A stretch of 64,000 nucleotides of DNA from RGIG3002 sp964449325 (GTDB lineage Bacteria; Bacillota; Clostridia; Lachnospirales; Lachnospiraceae). The notes under the pieces were generated by a model. That model did no database searches, had not been told where the DNA came from, and worked only from the letters and a program-made list of their open reading frames with translations. The stretch spans positions 1-64,000 of the forward strand of contig CAYUYJ010000012.1 of the NCBI GenBank assembly GCA_964449325.1, read 5' to 3'. Numbering within the stretch: the stretch's first letter is position 1; each line of letters opens with the position of its first letter. A program made the position numbers and the translations under genes. Of this stretch, positions 1-7,519 are shown piece after piece.

Positions 1-100
1 CGTAGTCCGCGCCTGACAATGGATAGGACGGTTATCCTTCGTCCGTCTTTCAATGTAAAGGCTGACCTGTTACCTAAAAATACTTTTTTTAAAATAAGTG
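1..100. other. Gene-free start of window with a small hairpin
   Basis: No open reading frame is supported here. GACGG (27-31) can pair with CCGTC (43-47), followed by three T residues. This could be the weak terminator of a gene lying left of the window or part of a leader. I cannot tell which. Confidence 0.25.
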
Positions 101-129
101 TTGACAAATAATATTATATGGCATATATT
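101..129 (+). promoter_or_regulatory. Promoter of the padR operon
   Basis: TTGACA at 101-106 and TATATT at 124-129 with a 17-bp spacer form a near-perfect housekeeping promoter. The flanks are almost pure A/T. Transcription would start around 135, giving a leader of about 145 nt before the padR-like gene. Confidence 0.75.
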
Positions 130-142
130 ATAGGCAGATGCA

Positions 143-163
143 ATATTATATGAAATATAATAT
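143..163. promoter_or_regulatory. AT palindrome, candidate PadR operator
   Basis: A perfect 9-bp inverted repeat ATATTATAT / ATATAATAT is separated by GAA, just downstream of the promoter's -10 box. Related AT half-sites occur at 111-131 and 172-181. PadR regulators commonly bind AT-rich dyads in their own promoters, so autoregulation is a reasonable inference, not shown. Confidence 0.45.
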
Positions 164-205
164 AAACGAAAATATAATATTACATTTTATGATATGAAAT
201 ACTGA

Positions 206-245
206 GCCTTGCGGCGATGTGCGCTTGCGGACATCGACATAAGGC
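206..245 (+). other. Leader hairpin upstream of padR-like gene
   Basis: The transcribed leader can fold with an outer stem GCCTT (206-210)/AAGGC (241-245) and an inner stem CGATGT (215-220)/ACATCG (231-236) closing a 10-nt loop. It is the only GC-rich part of the leader. It has no T-run behind it and does not match a riboswitch I know. Its role is unknown. Confidence 0.4.
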
Positions 246-282
246 GAAAAAAGTTATTATATGGAAGGCAGGAGGTTAGGGC

Positions 283-609
283 ATGGTTTTTAACACGGGT
301 GCAGCGCTTCTTGACGCGATTGTACTGGCAGTAGTATCCAGAGAGCCGGAGGGAACTTATGGGTACAAGATTACGCAGGAAATCAGAGGCGTTATTGAAT
401 TGTCGGAATCTACATTATATCCGGTTCTGCGAAGGCTCTTAAAGGAAGAATGTCTGGAGGTTTTTGATAGGGCGTGTGCCGGAAGAAACAGACGTTATTA
501 TAAGGTAACGGAGCGGGGCAGAGTACAATTGAATCTTTACGAAAGCGAATGGAGAAACTATTCCGCAAAAATAACAGGAATGTTCGAGGGAGGAACGACA
601 CATGAATAG
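283..609 (+). CDS. PadR-family transcriptional regulator
   Basis: This 108-residue protein is a winged-helix DNA-binding regulator of the short PadR type. The N-terminal half carries the typical segment GTYGYKITQEI followed by STLYPVLRRL as the recognition region. The wing lies around residues 65-80, with RNRRYYKVTERGR. A good ribosome binding site (GGAGG, 271-275) precedes the ATG. The gene overlaps the next one by 8 bp, so translation is probably coupled. The trio PadR / DUF1700 / DUF4097 is a recurrent Firmicutes operon in which the regulator is thought to control envelope proteins in response to membrane-active compounds. The inducer here is unknown. Confidence 0.9.
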   Translation: MVFNTGAALLDAIVLAVVSREPEGTYGYKITQEIRGVIELSESTLYPVLRRLLKEECLEVFDRACAGRNRRYYKVTERGRVQLNLYESEWRNYSAKITGMFEGGTTHE

Positions 610-1435
610 GAATGAGTTTATGAGACAGTTGGAGTGTCTGCTGTCGGATGTCACGCCGAATGAAAGAACAGAGGCGATACAGTTTTATAATGATTATTTT
701 GAAGATGCCGGACCGGAAAATGAGCAAGCGGTCATTAAGGCACTGGGAAGTCCGGCAAAGTTAGCGGCAACTATCAAAGCGGATTTGACAGGAAATGCAA
801 CGGGGGTTTTTACGGAAACCGGATATCAGGATTACTATAATAAAAATCAGGAGGTTGTTGCTTACGGGCAAACGTCGAATGGTCAGAGTGGGAATACGTC
901 CGGCAGTGCGCAGGGTAGCGGTTATCAAAATAATGCTTACCAAAGCGGTGCAAATCAGGGAGGTTCTTATCAGAACAATCCTTATCAGAATAATCCTTAC
1001 CGGAATAGTGCTTATCAGAATGGAGCAAATACAGTAAATACCGGGAAAAAGAAGATGAGTGCCGGAATGATTGCCCTGATTGTAATTCTTTGTATTTTTG
1101 CTTCGCCGTTTTTAATCGGCATAGCGGGCGTTATTTTTGGTATAGCGATTGCTATTATTACCACATTGTCCGCTGTCTTCATCGGATTGGCAGCAACTGC
1201 TTTTGCACTGGTTATTGTTGGAATTGTACTTTTTGTTGTAGGAATTATGGAAATGTTTTCCATGCCCTTTGGTGGAATGTGTTTGGCAGGCACCGGGCTT
1301 GTCTGTGCAGGATTCGGCATTTTGTTTGTGATTTTAGCAATATGGCTTGCCGTTATTGCATTTCCGGCAGTATGTAAAGGAATTACATGGCTTTGGCATA
1401 AAATTTTCCCTAAGAAAAGAGGTACGACAGTATGA
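602..1435 (+). CDS. DUF1700 (HAAS-type) membrane protein
   Basis: This 277-residue protein starts with an alpha-helical DUF1700/HAAS-like domain (residues 1-65), which includes MRQLECLL and the LGSPAKLAATIKAD region. A low-complexity Gln/Asn/Gly/Ser linker (about 85-145) follows, with repeated YQNN/YQSG motifs. The C-terminal half has four or so hydrophobic segments (about 152-265) and ends in a basic KKRG tail. HAAS domains are usually encoded beside PadR regulators and are thought to relay signals between the membrane and the regulator. The gene overlaps padR by 8 bp and the next gene by 4 bp (ATGA). The tandem YQNN linker is the odd part and may vary in length between strains. Confidence 0.8.
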   Translation: MNRNEFMRQLECLLSDVTPNERTEAIQFYNDYFEDAGPENEQAVIKALGSPAKLAATIKADLTGNATGVFTETGYQDYYNKNQEVVAYGQTSNGQSGNTSGSAQGSGYQNNAYQSGANQGGSYQNNPYQNNPYRNSAYQNGANTVNTGKKKMSAGMIALIVILCIFASPFLIGIAGVIFGIAIAIITTLSAVFIGLAATAFALVIVGIVLFVVGIMEMFSMPFGGMCLAGTGLVCAGFGILFVILAIWLAVIAFPAVCKGITWLWHKIFPKKRGTTV

Positions 1436-2439
1436 AAAAATTCGTAAAAATCAGTCTTATCGTGACAATAGCGATTATGCTTTTGGGAATTGTTCTATTT
1501 ACAATCGGCTATGCCTTTGGAGGCAGGAAAGAGATTGCACAAATGGAAGAAAACGGAGAATTATCCTATTTTAATAACCATGTCCACTTGAGTGTGGGCT
1601 GGCTGGATAACCATTTTGGTCTCGGATTTACAAATGAAGATGGAACAGACTGGGTACTCGGTATGGGAGATTTGGAGGATTCTGATGCTCCCGAAGAACC
1701 GGGGAAACCGGGAAAAAGCTTTGTAGGAAGCACCGAAGCTTCTTTAAAGGCAGAAGAGGTAAAAAAACTGGATATTGAATTAGGCGGTGGCGAGCTTATC
1801 CTCAAAACAGGTGATGTGGATATGATTCAGATTAATGCTGACACAGAGGATGACTTCGAGTGTTATGTAAAAGACAAGACTCTTTATATTAAGGGATTTG
1901 ATTTAAAGAAGAAGGTATGGGACTGGACAGACTGGGACAACAGAGGAAAAAATAAGGTTACGATTATTGTACCAAAGGCACTTGGTTTTAAGGATTCGGA
2001 AATCGAATGCGGAGCCGGAAATATAGAAATAACAGATGTTACTCTTGGAAAAACCGGAATTTCTATAGGTGCAGGCTCTATGGAATGCAACAGAGTAACT
2101 ATGGAAAAGGCATGTGTAGAGGTAGGTGCCGGTGCAGTATATATGAAAGACATCGTTGCGGATAAGACAGAAGTTTCTGTAGCAATGGGGGAAGCAGTCC
2201 TTAGCGGAGATTTCCTTGATGACGTGGATGTGGAATGTGCTATGGGAAGTCTGGATGTAAATATCAAAGGAAAAGAAACAGATTATAATTATGATATTGA
2301 GGCAGCAATGGGCTCTGTAGAAGTGGCAGGAGTAAGCTATGATGGTCTTGCGGCAGAGAGAAACATTGACAATCATGCGGGCAAAACCATCCATGTAGAA
2401 GCTTCTATGGGAGATATTAAGGTTTCTTTTGCGGAGTAA
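1432..2439 (+). CDS. DUF4097-family membrane-anchored beta-helix protein
   Basis: This 335-residue protein has a single N-terminal membrane helix (residues 5-28), an acidic linker, and a long stretch of short beta-strand repeats (about 95-335). Examples are GAGSMECNRVTMEKA and AMGSLDVNIKGKE, typical of DUF4097 adhesin-like repeats. The repeat face would lie outside the membrane. It is the third gene of the PadR/DUF1700/DUF4097 operon and overlaps its predecessor by 4 bp. Its 3' end overlaps the convergent kinase gene by 23 bp, leaving no room for a separate terminator. Its molecular role is unknown. An envelope scaffold or sensor is the usual suggestion. Confidence 0.8.
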   Translation: MKKFVKISLIVTIAIMLLGIVLFTIGYAFGGRKEIAQMEENGELSYFNNHVHLSVGWLDNHFGLGFTNEDGTDWVLGMGDLEDSDAPEEPGKPGKSFVGSTEASLKAEEVKKLDIELGGGELILKTGDVDMIQINADTEDDFECYVKDKTLYIKGFDLKKKVWDWTDWDNRGKNKVTIIVPKALGFKDSEIECGAGNIEITDVTLGKTGISIGAGSMECNRVTMEKACVEVGAGAVYMKDIVADKTEVSVAMGEAVLSGDFLDDVDVECAMGSLDVNIKGKETDYNYDIEAAMGSVEVAGVSYDGLAAERNIDNHAGKTIHVEASMGDIKVSFAE

Positions 2440-3250
2440 GTAAATGTAAGTGATTTTCAAAACATACCCCTTCCTGTAAGGGAACCCGGAGAGCGGTGGC
2501 TTCTTCCGTACAAATGCGGACGAAGTCAGCCGCTCTTTTTACGGAGTCTGTAAAATCCACATGATTTAGTGCATCTCCTGCAATAATGGAGGCGAACACG
2601 TCTCCTGTGCCCGGGCGGGATTCACCGGAGATGGGAACCTGATAAACAGACGGTTCTTTTCCTTCTTGAAAAATATAATTTAAAAAGCAACCGTTATTTT
2701 TAATCCCGGTAATAACAATTTGGGAAGGTCCCATAGCATGAAGCTGCATAGCCACATTTTGTAACACAGCCGGATCTATATGCTCGTCATAGACAGTATC
2801 CGTCAGTAGGCAGCTTTCAGTCAGATTTGGTGTAATAATATCAGCCTTGTTTATCAGTTTTTTCATTTCTTCACAGTGTTTTTCCGTAATGGTGGAATAA
2901 GCATGACCATTATCGCCCATAACCGGGTCGATAATGACAAAAGGATGATATTTTTTCTGACTATCCAAAAAGTTACTGACAATTTCAATTTGTTCCATGG
3001 AGCCTAAAAAACCGCAATAAATACCGTCGAAGGAAAGCTGCATTGCTTCCCATTGCGTAAAGTAGGCTTTCATGTTTTCTGTTAAATCTAAAAACTGGAA
3101 GCTTTGGAAACCGGTATGATTGGAAAAAACAGAAGTGGGTACAGGACAGACCTGTACCCCCATTGTACTTATAATAGGAAGAGACACTGTTGTGGAACAG
3201 CGTCCGAATCCTGCAATATCATTAATCATGGCTAATTTTTTGGGAATCAT
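2417..3250 (-). CDS. Pyridoxal/pyridoxamine kinase (PdxY/PdxK-like, ribokinase fold)
   Basis: This 277-residue PfkB/ribokinase-fold protein probably phosphorylates a B6 vitamer with ATP, forming pyridoxal phosphate. The N-terminus has MINDIAGFGRCS, the substrate-side glycine motif. VIIDPVMGDNG lies mid-protein, ITPNLTE precedes the C-terminal half, and SRPGTGDVFASIIAG is the catalytic anion-hole/Asp motif of this fold. GGAG sits about 8 nt before the ATG. It lies 16 bp downstream of an ECF-transporter S component on the same strand, which suggests vitamin B6 uptake followed by trapping. A hydroxymethylpyrimidine kinase is the main alternative, but the length and spacing favour PdxY. Confidence 0.8.
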   Translation of the reverse strand: MIPKKLAMINDIAGFGRCSTTVSLPIISTMGVQVCPVPTSVFSNHTGFQSFQFLDLTENMKAYFTQWEAMQLSFDGIYCGFLGSMEQIEIVSNFLDSQKKYHPFVIIDPVMGDNGHAYSTITEKHCEEMKKLINKADIITPNLTESCLLTDTVYDEHIDPAVLQNVAMQLHAMGPSQIVITGIKNNGCFLNYIFQEGKEPSVYQVPISGESRPGTGDVFASIIAGDALNHVDFTDSVKRAADFVRICTEEATALRVPLQEGVCFENHLHLLTPQKKP

Positions 3251-3266
3251 GTTATCGTCTCCGATT

Positions 3267-3869
3267 CTATTTTGTTTTCCCTATTGTAATAAATAATCCG
3301 GCTTTTTTCAAGGCTGGGCGGAGTGCAAGATAAACAATTACGGAAACAATAGCAGATGTAATTGCATTAATTGAGGTTGCCGCAATGTTCCATGCAAGTG
3401 TCAGTTCAGCCGCAGGCTTTCCGAGAATCAGAAGCTTGTAGTAGTAGCCAATCAACGGGTCGAAAATCACATTGAATAGAAGTCCGCCGCAGGCACCTAA
3501 AATGGTGAAAAGGACTACCTTACTGTTGTTCTTTTCTGTAGAAATTTTTCCAAGCTTGTGTGCAATCAATCCGGTAATCAGACCAATACAGAATTTTAAT
3601 AAGAAGGTTTTAGGTGCATAGGTTATGTAAACCGGGTCCAGTAAATCACCAATGGTCATACCGATAGCACCACCGATTCCACCGTATACACCGCCCAATA
3701 ATAAAGCACCTAAAACACAGACTGCATTTCCTAAATGAATGGAGGTTGCATCTCCTCCGGGCAAGGTAATCTTGATTTGCAAAAAGGTAAAAACTACATA
3801 GGACAGGGCAGCCATAAGCCCGGTCATCACAATTTTGTAAACACGTTCGTTTCTCATAAATTTTTTCAT
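3267..3869 (-). CDS. ECF transporter S component, predicted B6-vitamer uptake
   Basis: This 200-residue integral membrane protein has about six hydrophobic helices. It begins with the basic, helix-starting segment KIVMTGLMAALSYVVF common in energy-coupling-factor S components. The segments HLGNAVCVLGALLLGG and YGGIGGAIGMTIGDLLDP resemble the vitamin-binding region of the group. The protein would bind a vitamin and dock onto the shared EcfA/A'/T energising module, which is not in this window. Its partner kinase 16 bp downstream points to a pyridoxine-type substrate. That substrate assignment rests on the neighbour, not on binding residues. A TATAAT lies in the upstream AT-rich stretch near 3900. 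Confidence 0.8.
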   Translation of the reverse strand: MKKFMRNERVYKIVMTGLMAALSYVVFTFLQIKITLPGGDATSIHLGNAVCVLGALLLGGVYGGIGGAIGMTIGDLLDPVYITYAPKTFLLKFCIGLITGLIAHKLGKISTEKNNSKVVLFTILGACGGLLFNVIFDPLIGYYYKLLILGKPAAELTLAWNIAATSINAITSAIVSVIVYLALRPALKKAGLFITIGKTK

Positions 3870-3995
3870 ATCCTTTCATATGTAATTAATCAGGATATAT
3901 TATACAAGAAAACAGATTGATAAAAAGTGCCATATTGCATAAAAATGACCATGCCAGTTTTAGGATTTACAAAGAGGAAATAGGCTTCATTAATG

Positions 3996-4544
3996 TCAGA
4001 TTATATATTGTTCCACAGAATCTAAATATTCTTGCGTTCCGCGTACTTCTGCAAAAAAACCTTCAAAAGAAGCCATAAAAGTTTTATGTACGGTTACTGC
4101 ATCTATTGTGGTATCCTGAAACGTGAGTGCTTTTGTTGTACAGCAATCATGCAAAACGGTAATTTTATATCCCAGATTGGATGCTGCACGAACCGTTGTA
4201 TCTACACACATATGGGACATCATTCCCACGATGACTAACTCTTCTGCCTGCATTTCGCTTAGAATTTCCTTTAGATTCGTTTCACGGAATCCGCTTGGAT
4301 AGGATTTCTTAACAATCACTTCTCCTTCGATTGGCGCTACACTATCATGAATTGCAACAATCGGATTATCCGGTGAACTCTCTTTGCCAATGTGCTGGAT
4401 ATGAATGACCGGTTGTTTCGTTTGGCGAAAATAAGAAAGAACCTTTGCAATTTGTGCGGCAGCTTTTTCCGGTTCATGAAGACGCCCGGGGCCTTCTGCG
4501 AAATAAAAATTTTGAACATCAATAATTAATAATGCTTTTTTCAT
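3996..4544 (-). CDS. Isochorismatase-family cysteine hydrolase
   Basis: This 182-residue protein has the complete catalytic triad of the isochorismatase/nicotinamidase superfamily: Asp9 in LLIIDVQ, Lys80 in VKKSYPSGF and Cys113 in SHMCVDTT. The cis-peptide region before the cysteine (VGMMSHM) is also typical. Such enzymes cleave amide or vinyl-ether bonds, for example in nicotinamide or small amides. The residues visible here do not settle the substrate. The gene follows an HxlR-type regulator on the same strand but is separated from it by a hairpin terminator (4605-4624). It has its own TATAAT-like -10 box (4575-4580, minus strand), so it may be a regulated target. Confidence 0.85.
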   Translation of the reverse strand: MKKALLIIDVQNFYFAEGPGRLHEPEKAAAQIAKVLSYFRQTKQPVIHIQHIGKESSPDNPIVAIHDSVAPIEGEVIVKKSYPSGFRETNLKEILSEMQAEELVIVGMMSHMCVDTTVRAASNLGYKITVLHDCCTTKALTFQDTTIDAVTVHKTFMASFEGFFAEVRGTQEYLDSVEQYII

Positions 4545-4590
4545 ACAGTTTGTCTCCTTTTCTGATATATCTGCATTATATCCTCAGATG

Positions 4591-4624
4591 ACAGAAAAGA
4601 AAATTACCCACTTTTTTGTGGGTA
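4591..4624 (-). terminator. Terminator after the HxlR gene
   Basis: On the minus strand TACCCAC (4624-4618) pairs perfectly with GTGGGTA (4611-4605) around a six-A loop. A T-rich tract (AATTTTCTTTTC) follows. The hairpin lies in the 99-bp gap between the HxlR gene and the hydrolase. Being a 7-bp dyad near a promoter, it could also serve as an operator. Confidence 0.6.
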
Positions 4625-4643
4625 TCTCGGTTCAAAGAAAGGA

Positions 4644-5009
4644 TTAATCTTTGAGCAAGCCCTTTTGGCGCATCACATCTTCCTGTCCTGTTTCAACCAG
4701 ATAATCAATTCCGATTTGCTGCATGATATCCAGTGCTTTAATCATTTCAGAGCCCCTCTTATCGGTCAGGCGGTACTCTACATGTAACGGATATCCGGTA
4801 TAAGTCTTTTTTTCCACTAAGCCAAACATTTGAAGCTCTTTAAGCTGTTCCAGCAGCATTTTTTGGGAAATTCCCTGAATTTCGTGTTCTAACTCTGATA
4901 AAGATTTGGGTCCTTGTTTCATCTGAAATAAGATGATGGTTTTCCACTTCCCTTTTACAATATCATGTACAATTTCCAACGGGCATGTATATTCCTTTCG
5001 TAATTTCAT
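4644..5009 (-). CDS. HxlR-family transcriptional regulator
   Basis: This 121-residue winged-helix protein carries the family signature: a conserved N-terminal cysteine (Cys9, in YTCPLEIVHDI), GKWKTIILF, and LLEQLKELQMFGLVEKK as recognition helix and wing start. HxlR proteins such as HypR and YodB often use that cysteine to sense electrophiles or oxidants. The same chemistry is possible here but not shown. The gene is divergent from the sensor kinase at 5196 and upstream of the cysteine hydrolase. The upstream region contains TTACTTACTAAAAA, which resembles HxlR half-sites, so autoregulation is plausible. Confidence 0.9.
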   Translation of the reverse strand: MKLRKEYTCPLEIVHDIVKGKWKTIILFQMKQGPKSLSELEHEIQGISQKMLLEQLKELQMFGLVEKKTYTGYPLHVEYRLTDKRGSEMIKALDIMQQIGIDYLVETGQEDVMRQKGLLKD

Positions 5010-5109
5010 AAATACTCCTTTTTCCTGAATTTACTTACTAAAAATTTTTTCAATATTGTACCATACGCCGGAGTGCTTTTCCAGTTTGTGATATGGGAAG
5101 GCAGAACGG

Positions 5110-5138
5110 TTGAAAATCTTGCGTTTCTTCTATATATA
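5110..5138 (+). promoter_or_regulatory. Promoter of the hybrid sensor kinase
   Basis: TTGAAA at 5110-5115 and TATATA at 5133-5138 are spaced by 17 bp, and the overlapping TATATATAAT strengthens the -10. The leader to the ATG at 5196 is about 50 nt. The HxlR gene diverges from the same intergenic region. Confidence 0.6.
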
Positions 5139-5195
5139 ATGTAAAATAAAATATCGAAAAAGTAATAATCGTTTGCGAAAGAAAAGAGTGAAAAC

Positions 5196-7028
5196 ATGGG
5201 AAAAAAACAAAAGATATCATATGAAATTCAAAGCAGAATCGAAAAACTGGGACGTGACGAGACTTCCTGTTCCGTTATGTTTATGGGACTGTCTTGTCTG
5301 GTGGGATGTATTCATATACTTTTGATGCTTGTTTTTTTGTGGAATAAAGCATATATGCTTGCAGGAATTAATGGTGTCAGTACTCTTTTTTATGGCGTTT
5401 GTCTGTTATTGTCAAAAAAGAAAAAAATATTTCTTGTGTACTATTTGGTAATCAGCGAAGTTTTTGTGTTTTCTCTGCTGATGACGTATCTGGTTGGAGC
5501 AAAGTATCTGTTTTCCATGTACTGTTTAGCGACGATACCGTTTACCTTTTTGACCTTTTATGTTTTGGAAACTTTAAAAGCGGAAAGCAGAAAAAAATTT
5601 GACCCGATACCTATTTGCGTAATTGCCATCGGATTGTTTTTTCTGGAAAATTCCGGCATGTGGGGAAAACCTGCCTATGAACTGTTGTTGGAAATAGAAG
5701 ATATTGACAGATATTTTCAAGGGTTTAATATGCTTGTAAATATTTTTTGCAGTATGATTGGCGGAATTTCTCTTTCTACGGTTGCTCTTGGTAATATCAA
5801 AAATGTCCATGAAAATATGAAACGGATAGAAGAACTGGCACATGCGACAGAAGAATCCAACAAAGCAAAGAGTACCTTCCTTGCCAATATGTCTCATGAA
5901 ATCCGTACACCGATGAACGCCATTTGTGGTATGACGGATATGCTGTTAGATGAGGAATTGTCTGTAAGGGGAGAAGAATATGCTAATTCCATTAAATCGG
6001 CAAGCAACAGTCTGTTAAATATTATTAATGATATTCTGGATTTTTCCAAGCTGGAATCAGGGAAAATGGTGATTGTGCCGGAGGAATATTACATTTCTTC
6101 GGTATTGCATGACTTAATGAATATGATGGAAATTCGTATTAAGGAAAAGCCGGTGAAGTTAGAAGCGAAGGTGCAGGATATCATTCCGTGTAAACTTTAT
6201 GGAGACAGCGGAAGAATTCGGCAGATTTTAATTAATATCATGGGGAATGCGACAAAGTTTACACAGGAAGGGACGATTACCCTTTCCGCAGCATGGAAGC
6301 CTATCGACCGGAAAACAGGCACACTTCAATTTTCCGTATCCGATACCGGAATCGGCATCAAGGAGGAAGATGCGGGTAAACTGTTCAATGCTTTTGAACA
6401 GGTAGATATAAAGAAAAATAAAGGCATTGAGGGTACGGGACTTGGTCTTTCCATCTGTAAACTGCTGGTAGAACAGATGGGTGGTAAAATATGGGTGGAA
6501 AGCAGTTATGGAAAAGGCAGTACTTTTCATTTTTATATTTTGCAGGAGGTACGGGATGCAACCCCCTGCGAATACAGCCGTAATACCAAGATGGTAGAAG
6601 TGAAGCGGTATGAGGCGGATTTCAAAGCGCCGGAAGCCAAAGTGATGGTTGTGGATGATATGAAAGTCAATCTGCGTGTAGCGGCAGGAATCCTGAAAAA
6701 ATTTGATATTGTTCCTGACTTGGTGGAAAGCGGTATTGACTGCGTGGAACTGCTTAAGAAGAAAAAAGATTATGATTTGATTTTTATGGATCATATGATG
6801 CCGGAAGTGGACGGAATCGAAGCAACAGGTATGATACGTGCACTTCGGGAGGACTATACGGACAAGCTTCCTATTGTGGCATTATCCGCCAATGCGGTAA
6901 AGGGCATGGAAACGGAATTTAAGGCAGGCGGAATGAATGATTTCATTCCGAAGCCGATAGAAGTGGAAAGACTTGGGAAAATTTTACAAAAGTGGCTGCC
7001 ACAGGAGAAGATTTTGCCGCTGGGGTAA
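5196..7028 (+). CDS. Hybrid sensor histidine kinase / response regulator
   Basis: This 610-residue protein begins with about six hydrophobic segments (residues 28-205), a membrane sensor with no recognisable extracytoplasmic loop. A HisKA domain follows, with the phospho-acceptor His234 in SHEIRTPMNAI. An HATPase_c domain has N-, G1- and G2-type boxes (NIMGNATKF, DTGIGI, GTGLGLSI). A C-terminal receiver domain (about 485-605) has the acidic pair VVDD, phospho-acceptor Asp532 in FMDHMMP, and the conserved lysine in PKPI. No separate HPt or output regulator lies nearby, so the phosphorelay partner is unknown. Reading is continuous and full length. Confidence 0.9.
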   Translation: MGKKQKISYEIQSRIEKLGRDETSCSVMFMGLSCLVGCIHILLMLVFLWNKAYMLAGINGVSTLFYGVCLLLSKKKKIFLVYYLVISEVFVFSLLMTYLVGAKYLFSMYCLATIPFTFLTFYVLETLKAESRKKFDPIPICVIAIGLFFLENSGMWGKPAYELLLEIEDIDRYFQGFNMLVNIFCSMIGGISLSTVALGNIKNVHENMKRIEELAHATEESNKAKSTFLANMSHEIRTPMNAICGMTDMLLDEELSVRGEEYANSIKSASNSLLNIINDILDFSKLESGKMVIVPEEYYISSVLHDLMNMMEIRIKEKPVKLEAKVQDIIPCKLYGDSGRIRQILINIMGNATKFTQEGTITLSAAWKPIDRKTGTLQFSVSDTGIGIKEEDAGKLFNAFEQVDIKKNKGIEGTGLGLSICKLLVEQMGGKIWVESSYGKGSTFHFYILQEVRDATPCEYSRNTKMVEVKRYEADFKAPEAKVMVVDDMKVNLRVAAGILKKFDIVPDLVESGIDCVELLKKKKDYDLIFMDHMMPEVDGIEATGMIRALREDYTDKLPIVALSANAVKGMETEFKAGGMNDFIPKPIEVERLGKILQKWLPQEKILPLG

Positions 7029-7106
7029 AGTTTTGTGGGAAAAGGAATAGATAAAAAGAAAATCAATTTTCATAAAATACGTAACCTGAGTGTCGGGGGC
7101 TGACCC

Positions 7107-7135
7107 TTGACAAATCTTCCTAAATTGTCTATATT
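7107..7135 (+). promoter_or_regulatory. Promoter of the valS T-box transcript
   Basis: TTGACA (7107-7112) and TATATT (7130-7135) have a 17-bp spacer. It lies directly before the T-box leader, giving a leader RNA of about 380 nt before valS. Confidence 0.8.
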
Positions 7136-7159
7136 AGTTTCAGAATAATTGCAAAGGTA

Positions 7160-7435
7160 ATGACAAAGAGGAGTACACATGGCGTCTTAACAGAGAGAGC
7201 ACCCTAAGGCTGTAAGGTGTTTAAAGAAAAGTATGTGGAAGGTAGCTTTTGAACCGGAATACCCAAAACGGTTGTTGTATTCTTTAGACAACAAAATGAC
7301 CGATATAAGTGTTCCCGCCCTATCCCCGTTACCGGATAAGGTTCTTTGAGGAACCATAAAGGTAAGTTTATCTTACGAACAAAGGTGGTACCGCGATCAT
7401 TCGCCCTTTACTGATTTTTCAGTAAAGGGCTTTTT
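7160..7435 (+). promoter_or_regulatory. T-box leader (valine-specific, by gene)
   Basis: The leader contains the hallmark T-box sequence AAGGTGGTACCGCG (7382-7395). Its TGGT would pair with the ACCA end of an uncharged tRNA, giving an antiterminator. A 12-bp terminator hairpin follows directly. The 5' Stem I region contains the AGAGAG and GGAAGGTAGC segments usual for these leaders. A GTA valine codon at 7242-7244 is a reasonable specifier, though I inferred it by eye without folding. Uncharged tRNA-Val would allow read-through into valS. Confidence 0.9.
7403..7435 (+). terminator. T-box regulated terminator
   Basis: A perfect 12-bp stem, GCCCTTTACTGA (7403-7414) with TCAGTAAAGGGC (7419-7430), encloses a TTTT loop and is followed by five T residues. 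It is the OFF structure of the valS T-box. Confidence 0.92.
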
Positions 7436-7519
7436 CAGTGCTGGGAAAGTGCTCATATGCAGCGACACTTTTTTAGCCCCCCCAAAAAACATGATAAACA
7501 AAGAAGAGAGGAGCCCTTC

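Noticed and set aside
3870..3995. Vitamin riboswitch before the ECF S component
   Set aside because: The gap is only about 126 bp, AT-rich, and no conserved riboswitch motif or terminator was recognisable.
7457..7519. Extended N-terminus of valS
   Set aside because: The upstream ATG directly follows the T-box terminator and lacks a binding site; family length fits the ATG at 7520.
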